Source: Gnetum montanum
Lineage: Eukaryota > Streptophyta > Gnetopsida > Gnetales > Gnetaceae
Direction: 5' to 3'
Assembly (NCBI GenBank): GCA_015680685.1
Contig: MNCI01005559.1
Coordinates: 75,221-111,840, forward strand
DNA: 36,620 nucleotides
The notes under the pieces were generated by a model. That model did not search any database. It had not been told where the DNA came from and was given only the letters and a program-made list of their open reading frames with translations. Both the position numbers and the translations under genes were made by a program. Positions 1-9,874 of the stretch are shown one piece after another (positions within the stretch are counted from its first letter, which is position 1; each line of letters opens with the position of its first letter).

Positions 1-1494
1 AAATCAATATTCTAAATCAACATCGAGTGCCTCATAAGAGAAGTTTAAACTAGAGGCTACACCTAGAAAATTAAATTCAAATGAAAGCCCGCACACTTGG
101 CCCTATGCCTCACTTGCCCACCTTGGACACGCCAGTGGTGGAGAACCAATTTTGTCATTTTTGTTGCTTTGTCAATGGAATAGGTGGTCATCAATGGAGG
201 AGCAGATGGACCAAGTGGTCATTAATGGAGCAGGTGGAATCAAAATATTGAGGGCTAGCTAGGTGCCAGAATGAACAACAATTATCACCTACAATTTTAA
301 AGATGGAGAATAGTAGAGGGAGGGGAGGCAGAAACCCCGTTTTGAAGGTGCTGGCCCTGACTCTGACTAACTAAGACTTGGCCATATTTTGTTTGATTGT
401 TCAGTGCTGCTACTGGCCTACAAGTCCAAGACATAAATCAATGGACGAATGAGAGGAATTATTTGATTCATGCTTTGAGGGGGAAGAAGGTTTGCATTTC
501 CATTTTTCATTTTCTCTCCCACGGGTTCTAGCAGATCGTGCATGAACGGAGCGTTGCAGTGGAGATTTGCTATTATCGGGCCTGCAACAATGCGATGGCG
601 GGCAACAGTGCTGAAGGTTTGTTGCTGTGCACTGGTAGGATGATGGGTGGCAACACTAACGCAAAGGTCACTACCACAAAAAGCACAGATAGTTAGAATA
701 GGAAAGGTGGTGCTCTTGCTGCAGGTGACGGCAGTTGGTAGCAGAGCACGGCTTGATGTGGTTCTTTGTGGTCCATTCCAGGACCTACGTTGGCCTCAAA
801 TGATGGCTGCATGCTGGGTGCTGCGTGGACCTTTATTTTGTTATTTTTTCTTTGTTTTCATTGCTCCTCAATAACGCTGCTTGATAATAGTCCTCATTTG
901 TTTTGGTGGTCCTAATATTTTAATTGTTGTTTTGCTACATTTTTCCATTCATAGTCATAGTTTCATTAGTGAAGTATCTAATAAACTGACTCTGTTCCAA
1001 GTCCCTTAAAGGATAGTTACATCCAGTTCATGATAACGAAAACGTTTTAATATTTTCTATTTTGTCATTCTCTGTAGTTTGGCTTTCACCTTTCCAATTT
1101 TGTATGCAGGATTAGTGGAAACCCAAAGAACCCTTTCTGAAATTTTGTAGCAAAACAAATCTTTGAGGCATTTTGGGAAAGAATTTGGAGAGCAATTGTG
1201 GACAGATCTAGGAGTCAAAGGTGCAGACTTGAGGAGGTGTGCTTCTTGCAGGCATGAGCGGACAAGGACAAGGCTGCACCAAAAATTATTCTATTTGTAC
1301 TTATTTCTGAGGTAAGTCTTTGTTTTATTCTACTATTTTAAATTTCTATTACTCAACTTTGGTCTCTCTTGTGTGGTTTAAACATAGAGCCTGTGTTTCT
1401 TTAGAACTTTGGTTAATCTTCATACTTTTCATTTCATACTTCATTAATGCACAAATCTCCTTGTTGAAATTTTAAAATGAATAATTGTTTCTAT
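1..1494. other. intergenic, no gene recognised
   Basis: No reading frame here resembles a known protein; the longest open frame (647-874) has low-complexity, non-conserved-looking content. A slightly more GC-rich patch lies at about 530-830. I see no RNA gene and no clear repeat boundary. Confidence 0.5.
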
Positions 1495-1632
1495 GCCAAA
1501 GTTATTCACTAATTCATGGAATTTGTTTTTTCAGAAAACCCATCCTTAGGAAAAATAAGGTACAGAACTCTTGTTCTTCGTCCAGAAGACATGAAAATTT
1601 GGGTTTTTAAATCTTGTTCTTCGTCCAGAAGT
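1495..1632 (+). repeat. dispersed repeat family R1, partial copy 1
   Basis: From the motif AATTCATGGAATTTG through CAGAAAACCCATCCTTAGG to CTTGTTCTTCGTCCAGAAG this matches, in inverted orientation, the copy at 2574-2820 and, in direct orientation, those at 2862-2970 and 5089-5300. The copy stops two bases before the single N at 1634, so its right end is probably lost at an assembly join. No coding capacity is seen. A MITE-like or LTR-derived origin is possible; no target duplication could be assigned. Confidence 0.6.
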
Positions 1633-2110
1633 CNGGGCATGTCCCAGGGGGTAGAGCTGTCCCTCCACCCCCACGTTAGGGCCTTTTGGGGTGTTTATGG
1701 TTAGAGCCCTGACTCTCCTTAGGGGTTTGGAGGCCTGAGTACTGCTTGCTCGGGCTAGCAACCAGGCAACGGTGATTTTCCTTAATTATCTTGGCAATAC
1801 CTATCATGTGGTCTCTGATAATGTTCTCAATCCATTGCAGCGTTTGGCTGTACGATTGCAAAGGCAAGGTCAGTGTCTCAAAGAGTGTTCCCTCAGCAAC
1901 CTGTTGCAGCCCCCTGGCACCAAATGGCTGCCCCACTGTCTGTTCTGTGGCGCCGACATCTTCAGTCGGTAGATCCCTCCACGGGCCTGGGCCAACCTGC
2001 TCTACGTGCAACTTTTAGCCATCCCTCGGATGTGGTTGTTGGCCGTCCGGGGGATGGAGCCCTAGAAGAACTCAGCAGCATCAGCCTGGGACCACGCCAC
2101 CAGTGGAATC
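1633..2110. other. relatively GC-rich segment of unknown nature
   Basis: This block follows the N at 1634 and is visibly richer in G and C than its surroundings. Open frames run on both strands (+ strand 1873-2217, - strand 1676-2011), but neither gives a protein I recognise. It could be the remnant of a transposon or an old gene fragment. Confidence 0.3.
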
Positions 2111-2553
2111 ATTCTTTTCTGTTAACTAATTTTTACCAATTTGAATGTCAAAACATTTATAACTATACATTTTTAATTACGCAAATTTGTAGATTGATCA
2201 TTTCTGCTGTATTATAACATATTTATAATCATTCAATAAAACATTACATGGTCTTATAATATTTTTATCTATTATGTTTAAATCATCGCTACAACATACG
2301 ACTAGTAAAGCTTCGCACCTTCAAAGTAGATTGGATGAAAAGCAACACATTAAATCAAATAAAGAATGATCTCATTCTTTTTTGTTAATTAATATTTACC
2401 ATTTTAAATATCAGATCATTTAGAACTATACATTTTCAATTACGTAAGTTTGTACATTGATCATTTCTACTGTATTACATGTTTATGATCATTCAATAAA
2501 ACATTTCATGGTCTTATAATATTTCTATCTGTTATGTTTAAATCATCGCTACA
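2111..2553. repeat. tandem duplication, about 185-bp unit, period about 260 bp
   Basis: The segment 2111-2293 recurs, diverged, at 2374-2553. Both start with ATTCTTTT and a TGTTAA motif, share CATTCAATAAAACATT and GGTCTTATAATATTT, and end in AAATCATCGCTACA. The spacer 2294-2373 is not repeated. AT-rich and non-coding. Confidence 0.75.
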
Positions 2554-2573
2554 GTAGAAGACGACTGGCGATC

Positions 2574-2820
2574 ACTAGCTTAGTTATATATTTATAATAT
2601 ATATCTATTTATTGGCCGATAGAATCTTATTAGTTTACAAGTAAAAAGTTCTTTGAGTAAAAACTTTCACAACTTTTGGACGAAGAACAAGATTTAAAAA
2701 CCCAAATTTTCATGCTTTCTGTATGATGAACAAGAGTTTTGTACCTTACTTTTCCTTAGAATGGGTTTTCTGAAAAAAAAAATTTCATGAATTAATGTAT
2801 GCTCTCACTCTCAGCCGAAC
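2574..2820 (-). repeat. dispersed repeat family R1, copy 2 (inverted)
   Basis: Read on the - strand this copy runs from a GGCTGAGAGTGAGAGCAT motif through TTTCAGAAAACCCAT, the CTTGTTCTTCGTCC block and TTACTTGTAAACTAATA to a TATATAACTAAGCTAG end. It aligns along its whole length with the + strand copy at 5089-5300, which defines the element as roughly 210-250 bp. Its distal half pairs with the adjacent partial copy at 2862-2970. Confidence 0.7.
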
Positions 2821-2970
2821 TTGTTGCCGAATTTATGCTCTCACTCTCAACAAATTTGTTTGAGGGTGAGAGCATACACTAATTCATAGATTTTTAGAAA
2901 ACCCATCTTAAGGAAAAAGAAGGTACATAACTCTTGTTTTTTGTTCAGAAAGCATGAAAATTTGGGTTTT
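2697..2970. repeat. foldback (hairpin) made of two inverted R1 copies
   Basis: The left arm begins AAAACCCAAATTTTCATGC and the right arm ends with its reverse complement GCATGAAAATTTGGGTTTT. Each arm is about 110 bp with scattered mismatches. The loop region (about 2812-2865) contains a second short GCTCTCACTCTCA motif. A transcript through it would form a long imperfect stem. It may be a foldback MITE or simply two insertions head to head. Confidence 0.75.
2862..2970 (+). repeat. dispersed repeat family R1, partial copy 3
   Basis: This direct copy starts at the GGGTGAGAGCATACACTAATTCAT motif block and ends at TTTGGGTTTT. It forms the right arm of the hairpin and ends about 50 bp from the broken TLC-domain gene. 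Confidence 0.65.
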
Positions 2971-3022
2971 CAGAGCACGGATCGGGAGGTGGGTGGATTG
3001 CCCAGATCCAAAACGCGAAGGG

Positions 3023-3417
3023 CTACCAAGGCCTGAAATTCCAGAGCGCCAGTGCCCACACTAGGGCAGCTGCTCCTCTCTTAACATATCTTCCAATGGA
3101 CAAGGATGCAGCTGCAGCAATGTGATGCAGAATGAAAAGGTAATCGAAAAGATTGACCTCCAAATAGCCCAGGCTGAAATCCATGATTTTCTTTACCAAT
3201 TCCGAGCATCCAGTTTCCACCGATTCGAAGCCAGATCTCAGGAACACAGAGCCACGACTGCGATTCCGTGAATGAACAACATGCCACAGTTGGAGGCTTC
3301 GAATCGGCTCAAGCCTCGGAATTTCCTGAAGATGATCAGGTACTCTAACGGGTACAGGCTTGCGAATAACAGCAGCAGCAGAAACACTAGCAGCTGGATA
3401 AGATCTAAGATAGCCAT
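3023..3417 (-). pseudogene. TLC-domain (TRAM/LAG1/CLN8) protein, 5' fragment, frameshifted
   Basis: TLC-domain proteins are multi-pass membrane proteins that sense or make lipids. On the - strand an ATG at 3417 opens a hydrophobic N-terminus (LLVFLLLLFASLY) followed by EYLIIFRKFRGLSRFEASNC and an FIHG motif, the pattern of plant TLC proteins of the At5g14285 type. That frame stops at about 3240. The neighbouring frame then carries MDFSLGYLEVNLFDYLFILH, HHIAAA and GRYVKRGAAAL, the conserved TLC core with its HH pair. It ends at 3023 after WNFRPW, with the last third of the family protein absent. The core also looks short by about ten residues before DYLFILHH. The frameshift, internal deletion and missing 3' part mean no working protein. 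A repeat hairpin lies just downstream. The family call comes from remembered patterns and has moderate certainty. Confidence 0.6.
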
Positions 3418-3479
3418 TGCTAGGATTTTTCGAAATGAAATTGCAGAGAAACAACGGAAAACGTCTTGGATAACGGGGT

Positions 3480-3640
3480 CTGCACAGCTGTGCTGCGTTT
3501 TGTTTTATTCCGGATTTTCAAGAGAGTGCTGAGGGGTTCGAATCGGCTCAGGCCTTGGAATTTACTGAAGACGATCANTTGCGTTTTGTTTTATTCCCTC
3601 AGAAGAGTGCTGAGAGGAATTGTTAAGGTCAAGCACAAAA
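3480..3640. repeat. scrambled partial duplicate of TLC-gene sequence around an N
   Basis: Bases 3538-3578 repeat, with a few changes, the TLC-gene segment near 3298-3340 (TTCGAATCGGCTCA followed by TGGAATTT and TGAAGA). The motif TTGCGTTTTGTTTTATTCC occurs on both sides of the N at 3579, as does AGAGTGCTGAG. This could be a real local duplication, but duplicated flanks around a single N suggest a misjoined assembly. Confidence 0.5.
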
Positions 3641-5088
3641 CCGAAAACTTGTTTGAAAAAAAAGAAATTTAAAAAGGCAAATTGCACCTTTGAGACCATT
3701 CCTCAATTTGCTAATTAATAGAAATGTGGTAAATGTATTTTATTGTTAAACATTTTTTTTTTTGTCGTTAGGGAGCAAAGACGCCTACCCACTGCATCAC
3801 TGCATCATTACCTCTGAACACTAACGTTTTTTAGCATGGAGTTCATCGCCCCCATTATATCTGAACACCAATGTATTTTAGCATCCAGTTCATGGCCAAG
3901 CTAACCTGTCATCGTCTTCTTCCTTTACGTTCATTCACGTTCATTCGGTATATAAGTCACAAATTTGGACTAATTGAGTTTTGTGATTGAGTTTTGTGAA
4001 TTTAATTACATCTCATCTTTGAATCGCATTTGCTCCTTGATACCATTGTTATCCCTTTTCACCGCCTTGCGATTCTTTTTATTTCGTCCCTGTTTTTTCC
4101 CGGCTGCCGACCCTGCATTTCAGCACTCTTGAATTTGATTTAAAAATCCCTAAACCTTGGTATTTGGGAATTTTGGCAGGTATCATAATGGGTAAGGTAA
4201 CATCGGTAAAAACACTTCAGTCCTGAAACTCCTACGCACTCTGAGCTCTCTCTCTCTAGGCTTTAAGGAATAGATAGCAGTCATAAACACCCTTTCAGGT
4301 CCATAAAACAAAGGGTATAAAAATTGGAGTAGCACACCTGTTCATGATTTCGAAAAGGGCACACACTTTAAAATTGTATTTGCACACTTTAAAATTGTAT
4401 TTGCAAGGGATGGAGGAATTTTACAGCAGCCTCGAAACTATCTCACCTTAAAAAAAAATAAAAACAAAACACTCCAATGATTAATTTGTTCTACTTTATT
4501 TGATTGTTTTTCTTCATGCCAAGCTGCCGCTGTTGAGACTAAAATCATATGGCATATGATCCAGCTACCATTGACGTCACGGATCACACAATATGTATGT
4601 AATATTTTTTTTAAAATGTTAATCTAAGCGTTGATTTCTGATGATCCAACTACCATGAACGCCACAAATCACAAAATATGTATGTAATATTTCTTTAAAT
4701 GTTAATCCAATGAAAGCTATGATTTGACATGCATGGAAGTATTAAAAAATAGCCAAATAACGACTTTCGGTAGCTTTATTTTAATGTCAACTAAAACTTT
4801 AGAAAACAATTATGTAAAGAAGTTTCGAATTTATGCCTGCTTTGCAAACAAAATGACTACATAGGAAACAAGGGGATTAGTTTGCATATAAACGGTGGAT
4901 ATCTTTGTTCCACCAATTGATAAATTCTTCCAGCGGAAAGATCATGCTTGATTTCAATAATATGCAGCAAACAATTTAAGAGAACCTTTAGCCTCTAATT
5001 ATCTTTTTACTCATTGGCAAACAAATATCTAACAAAGCTTTCATTTTCTAAAAGAGTTATACCACAGAATGATAGAAAAAATAACAAA
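3641..5088. other. intergenic, AT-rich, no gene seen
   Basis: No recognisable protein or RNA gene. It contains the short tandem duplication at 4556-4709, a CT microsatellite at about 4246-4257 and a palindromic TGACGTCA at about 4573. None of these is tied to a gene. Confidence 0.5.
4556..4709. repeat. tandem duplication, period 85 bp
   Basis: Two diverged units start ATGATCCA(G/A)CTACCAT and share CACAATATGTATGTAATATTT-like and ATGTTAATC blocks (first copy 4556-4626, second 4641-4709). Non-coding. Confidence 0.7.
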
Positions 5089-5300
5089 TTCGGCCGAGCG
5101 TGAGAGGATACAATAATAGATGGATTTTTATTTTTTTTTTCAGAAAACTCATCCTTAGGAAAAATAAATTACAGAAGTCTTGTTATTCTTCATGTAGAAG
5201 TCGTAAATTTCTTATTCAAAAAACCTCTTGCTTGTAAACTAATAACATTCTCTCGAACAATTTATAGATATATATTGTAAATATATAACTAAGCTAGTTT
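5089..5300 (+). repeat. dispersed repeat family R1, copy 4 (near full length)
   Basis: Starts TTCGGCCGAGCGTGAGAGGA and ends TATATAACTAAGCTAG, matching the - strand copy at 2574-2820 end to end with about 20-30 percent visible divergence. Central motifs TTTTTCAGAAAACTCATCC and TGTAAACTAATA are kept. No ORF. Confidence 0.65.
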
Positions 5301-6760
5301 TAATGTCAACCAAAAATTAAAATTTCTATATTTGATTTTGCATTCTAACTAAGCTCTTATATGAAAAAAATTAAAAAATGCTCCTACAGTAGATATACCT
5401 GCTTTATTTTACTAATATTGACAATGATATACTGAGAGAGTTCCGGATTTCCTGATTCAATACCATTTGAAGTAGGTTCTATTTATAAGCTGTACCTTTT
5501 CAGCTGTAAACAATGTTAGTTTATTAGTGTAATTTGTAAGTCTTTTCTAATTAAATTTATGTAGTAACAGTAAATTTTTCATTTTACTTGTTGATGTTTC
5601 TGCATTTCTTAATGTTTGGAAAAAAAGGTTTGACTTTTCACGTTGTTATCCTGGTTTACGAAATTGGTTAGCGGAAACACAATTTATAGGTTTTGTTTGA
5701 CGGCCAACCCTGACCGTCAATTTCCAGCCCTGCTGCCGCCAACCCCATTGCCATCTTATTAATTAAAAACAACATGTTAGCGTTTGTATTCTCATGTTTT
5801 AACAGGATGAATGTAATCTGCAACTACGACTTTGCAACCAATCGAAATTCCAAAGTCAGGTAGACAGTTAAGTTGGTGCCATTCAGAAATCAAGTATGTA
5901 ACCTTTTTCATTCATGAGCAGTGAGTGATCTTTGAATTATGATGGCATGTCTTCTAGTCATTCAGTGAGCCACTCGATTGAGAAATCTTTGGTATTGTTT
6001 TATATCACAGCATAACATCGACTAATGGGGTAGGCATAAAAATACAGAAAGCTTTGACTATTGCTCTTGTTTCCAAAGTTATCTCGATATTCTGGAATGT
6101 TGGTGGATTTGTAGGCCAGTCTCCCTCTCAAGTTCACCTCATGTCATGATGAATTTTAGGCAGATAGAAATTCCAGCTCTGAACCATGGAAACGCGGAAA
6201 TTTTTTAATTTAAATAAAGTATTTTAACGCGTGATTCGCAAACGCGGAAACTTGTCTCCGGGACCGTCGTAGAAAACCAATAATCCTCTGCACCTGAAAA
6301 CGCAGACACTGCAGTCAAAACACATTTCCAATCTATGAAACGTCTTATAATCGTCCTGAACACACATTTCTGCGTCTTGACGATGTGGCGTTCCGAAAAA
6401 GTTGTGCCAAAAAGTGTAATCTCCGATAGATTGGACACAGAAATGTCACAGGTTTGCCTTAGGCTCTTGGCCATTAACCAGGCCATCTTAATTTTTGAAG
6501 AGATATGATAATAGTCATAATACTCTTAGTGTTCACCTCATTTCAACCATCAAGGTGTTATGGGGATTGAGTCATCATGCTGTTTGGAAGAAGCAATCAT
6601 TTGATTCTATCATTAACAGTTTTTCATTGAAATACTTTTCTTACTTCCAATATTGGAATACATGTTAAAATTGGGATAGCCGTTGTAACCAAACTATGAA
6701 AAATTCCATGATTTTTAGCTTTTTTTTTTGGTAATGATATAGAGAGACCATGATAAATTG
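5301..6760. other. intergenic, no gene recognised
   Basis: Mostly AT-rich. A 93-codon open frame on the - strand (6205-6486) has no recognisable motif and is treated as chance. No repeats shared with the rest of the window were noticed. Confidence 0.45.
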
Positions 6761-7302
6761 TTAGCGATGAAGCAACAGGATTGATGATTCATTCCCTTGA
6801 CTACATGCATGACTTTTGCTGCCGCAGGGTGCATCTCCAAGGTTGCCATTCAAATACAGAAATGCAGGCAACGCTGGTTTTGGTAATTCGATTGAGTTAC
6901 TTGAGAGCATGAGCACCACGGTGGACATGGGAGGCCTTAAACATGGATTTGATTGTACACATAACAGTCCCAAATGTATGCACCTGCTCACTTGTTCATG
7001 TTCACATGTGCATGTTATGCTATCATCTATTAGGCTCAGAACATTCCCTTGTTGAAATGATTTCCATTCCTAAAATCAAACAATACTCAGTGATGTAAAA
7101 AGTTACTGAAAGTGAAGTTTTCAGGAAGTGTGCGTGGGACACTGAACCTTGATTTTACCTCTTCTAGGATGCTTTCATGACATTGGTCAATATCTGTGAT
7201 CTTTTTTCCTTTGATAATTTCCAAAACAAGAACACCAAAGCTATAGACATCAACCTTTGTTGATAACTGCCTTGGCATTCCATATTTTGGTGCTATGTAG
7301 CT
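6761..7302 (-). pseudogene. cysteine-rich receptor-like kinase (CRK/DUF26 class), 3' two exons only
   Basis: Two exons of a plant Ser/Thr receptor kinase C-lobe. Exon a (7302-7159) begins inside the activation segment as SYIAPKYGM, a degraded GYIAPEYAM, then [18 protein letters not shown]. Intron 7158-7070 is 89 bp, GT-AG, phase 0. Exon b (7069-6761) starts EWKSFQQGNVLSLIDDSI, then RCIHLGLLCVQ, LRPPMSTVVLMLSS and PALPAF, ending at a stop at 6761. This order (WKxxxxGNxLxLID, CIHxGLLCVQ, RPxMSxVVxML) is characteristic of CRK and related S-domain kinases. Everything upstream (ectodomain, membrane segment, kinase N-lobe, HRD and DFG motifs) is missing. The reading frame meets the tandem array at about 7305. 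The APE glutamate is replaced by lysine. The clean splice sites suggest recent truncation rather than retroposition. Confidence 0.8.
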
Positions 7303-7306
7303 GTTA

Positions 7307-7440
7307 GAGCTTAAATTTTTTTTAGAGCTTAAATTTTCTTAAAACTTAAATTTTTTTAGACCTTAAATTTCTAAATTTTTTTTAGAGCTTAAAACTTTTT
7401 TTTAGAGCTTAAATTTTTTTAGATCTTAAAATAATAGAAA
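7307..7440. repeat. short stuttered repeat TTTTTTAGAGCTTAAA at array edge
   Basis: About seven imperfect copies, 15-25 bp each, of a T-run followed by AGAGCTTAAA. The same motif occurs once per unit in the adjacent long array (TATAGCTTAAATTTTTT). It looks like local slippage at the array's left edge, abutting the broken kinase exon. Confidence 0.7.
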
Positions 7441-7573
7441 ACTCAAAGCATTGCACAACGTTTATTGTGACACAAAATATTTTCGGGGACTTGCACCCCT
7501 CATCAGTGTGTTTAAGCAATGCGGCCAAGCAACCGAAGCTGCAAAGGCAATGGAATGAGCATGCCAGTACATG

Positions 7574-7581
7574 TATAAATA
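7574..7581 (+). promoter_or_regulatory. TATA-like motif, array copy 1
   Basis: TATAAATA in the context CATGTATAAATAGGGTCC, 222 bp upstream of the ATG of the small ORF in the same unit. Identical motifs sit at 8454-8461, 9380-9387, 10303-10310 and 11227-11234, kept in all five copies. Whether it drives transcription is unknown. Confidence 0.4.
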
Positions 7582-8470
7582 GGGTCCCAACTTCTAAAAT
7601 TAGAAACTCCCACTCATTAAAATTAGAGCGGGCCTCATTCGTTATAGGTGAGATGGGGGATGGGATGATGTACTGATAAAATTATTACAAAACAATATTT
7701 TAAAAACAAACATGAAACATTCAACAAATCGAATCTTTTTAGCAGAGTTGAAGTGTGTTAGGGTTTAGGGTTTAGGGGAACCCTCATGTTTTGAATGATG
7801 GACATGAGGCATCCAACACCAAAGAATGTCATGCACATAGATGTCTGGCTAAAAATAGCAACCAACAAAGATCTTCAACAGGAACAAAGAGACAAGTTAC
7901 AACAATGCTAGTAAAGAAACAACCAGAGGTTGTGATGAAACTGAAGAAAACACCTTCAGAAGAAACCATAACCAAGAAGACCAATGTAAGTAGGGTGGTT
8001 CTCAAAACACGGATCAAAAATAAACATGTTGTGGTCCGCATAATCCTGCAACGTGATCAAACCACGTAAAGAACCTGCAAAAGGATTAAAACCTAACCAA
8101 AAACGGAAAAAATCTAAAAATGGTTAGAATCCAGAAAACAGCGAAAGATGCTGTCAAGTAAGGCTCTACAATTCCAAGGCAACGAGATAGAGAGAAATTT
8201 CTTTATAGCTTAAATTTTTTGAAGTGATCTCGTGCATCAAGGAAAAGAACGGGGAGGCTAAGAGAAATACTGAAGAAATTGTAAAACAGAAAAATTGTTA
8301 GACAGAAAGTAATAAAAAGCTTAAAGCATTGCACAATGTATGTTGTGACACACAAAATGTTTTCGAGGACTTGCACTCCTCATCAGTGTATTTAGGCAAT
8401 GCGGCCAGGTAGTCGAAGCTACAAAGGCAAGGGAATGAGCATGCCAGTACATGTATAAATAGGGTCCCAA

Positions 8471-8550
8471 ATTCTAAAATTAGAAACTCTCACTCATTAA
8501 AATTAGAGACTCCTGCTCATTAAAATTAGAAACTCCTACTCATTAAAATT
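8471..8550 (+). repeat. 23-bp subrepeats inside array copy 2
   Basis: About three and a half 23-bp units, each starting AAAATTAGA and ending CTCATT. Copies 3 (about 9401-9478) and 4 (about 10325-10402) also have about three, while copy 1 and copy 5 have one. The two missing units (46 bp) account for the 880 versus 926 spacing of the long repeat. Confidence 0.8.
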
Positions 8551-9612
8551 AGAGTGGGCCCCATTCATCATAGGCGAGATGGGAGTGGGATGATGTATTG
8601 ACAAAACTATTACAGAACAGTATTTCAAAAGCAGACATGAAACATTCAACAAATCGGATCTTTCTGGCAGAGCCTAAGGGTGTTAAGGGTTTAGGGTTTA
8701 GGGGAACCCTCATGTTTTGAATGATGGACATGAGGCGTCCAACACCAAAGAATGTCATGCACGCAGATGTCCAGCTAAAAACAGCAACCAACAAAGATCT
8801 TCAACAGGAACGAAGAGACAAGTTACAACAACACTAGAGAAGAAATAGCTAGAGGTTGTGCTGAAACTGAAGAAAGCATCTTCAGAAGAAACCACAACCA
8901 AGAAGACCAATGTAAGCAAGGTGGTTGTCAAAACACGGATCAAAAATAAACATGTTGTGGTCTGCATAATCCTGCAACGCGATCAAACCCCATGAAGAAC
9001 CTGCAAAAGGATTAAAACCTAACCAAAAATGGAAAAAATCTGAAAACGGTTAGAATCCAGAGAACAGTGAAAGATGCTGTCAAGCAAGGCTCTGCAATTC
9101 CGAGGCAACGAGATAGAGAGAAATTTCTTTATAGCTTAAATTTTTTGAAGTGATCTCGTGCGTCAAAGAAAAGAACGGGGTGGCTGAGAGAAATACAGAG
9201 GAAATTGTAAAATAGAAAAATTGTTAGATAGAAAGTAATAGAAAGCTCAAAGCATTGCACAATGTATGTTGTGACACACAAAATTTTTTCGGGGACTTGC
9301 ACTCCTCATCAGTGTGTTTAGGCAATGCGGCCAAGTAGCCGAAGCTACAAAGGCAAGGGAATGAGCATGCCAGTACATGTATAAATAGGGTCCCAACTTC
9401 TAAAATTAGAAACTCTCACTCATTAAAATTAGAGACTCCTGCTCATTAAAATTAGAAACTCCTACTCATTAAAATTAGAGTGGGCCCCATTCATCATAGG
9501 CGAGATGGGAGTGGGACGATGTATTGACAAAACTATTATAGAACAATATTTCAAAAGCAGACATGAAACATTCAACAAATCGGATCTTTCTGGCAAAGTC
9601 AAAGGGTGTTAA

Positions 9613-9630
9613 GGGTTTAGGGTTTAGGGG
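9613..9630 (+). other. telomere-like (TTTAGGG) motif, array copy 3
   Basis: Two tandem TTTAGGG-type heptamers embedded in TAAGGG...GGGAACCC. Equivalents lie at 7758-7778, 8683-8704 and 10532-10553 (one base changed). In plant promoters and leaders the same core is known as a telo-box; here it lies about 20-30 bp before an ATG. It may instead be a short interstitial telomere motif. Confidence 0.6.
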
Positions 9631-9646
9631 AACCCTCATGTTTTGA

Positions 9647-9874
9647 ATGATGAACATGAGGCGTCCAACACCAAAGAATGTCATGCACGCAGATGTCCGG
9701 CTAAAAACAGCAACCAACAAAGATCTTCAACAGCAACGAAGAGACAGGTTACACAACGCTAGAGAAGAAATAGCTAGAGGTTGTGATGAAACTGAAGAAA
9801 GCACCTTCAGAAAAAACCACAACCAAGAAGACCAATGTAAGCAAGGTGGTTGTCAAAACACAGATCAAAAATAA
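9647..9874 (+). CDS. small ORF of array unit, 75 codons, unknown function
   Basis: The only copy of the unit ORF that is still open. It starts ATGATG just after the telomere-like motif and reads PTPKNVMHADVRLKTATNKD, then a charged stretch (QQQRRDRL, REEIARGCDETEEST) and a cysteine-containing tail (QCKQGGCQ). The product would be hydrophilic, with no signal peptide or membrane segment. The same reading recurs in copies 1 (from 7796), 2 (from 8720) and 4 (from 10570), each broken by stops or shifts. Only the older shared reading suggests it once coded. I recognise no family. The hydrophobic - strand frames over the same region are its antisense shadow. Confidence 0.3.
   Translation: MMNMRRPTPKNVMHADVRLKTATNKDLQQQRRDRLHNAREEIARGCDETEESTFRKNHNQEDQCKQGGCQNTDQK

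Noticed and set aside
1753-1773. CAGGCAACGGTG resembling the element A primer site
   Set aside because: Only 12 bases match and there is no LTR edge beside it; treated as coincidence.
6205-6486. 93-codon open frame on the - strand near the CRK fragment
   Set aside because: No kinase or ectodomain motif and no splice link to the CRK exons.
7758-7778. True interstitial telomere
   Set aside because: Only two or three heptamers per 924-bp unit; too short for telomeric DNA, better read as a telo-box-like motif of the repeat unit.
8755-8967. Hydrophobic - strand frames repeated in the array copies
   Set aside because: They are the reverse of the charged + strand ORF; Lys/Glu codons read backwards give Phe/Leu/Val. 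No signal or topology pattern beyond that.
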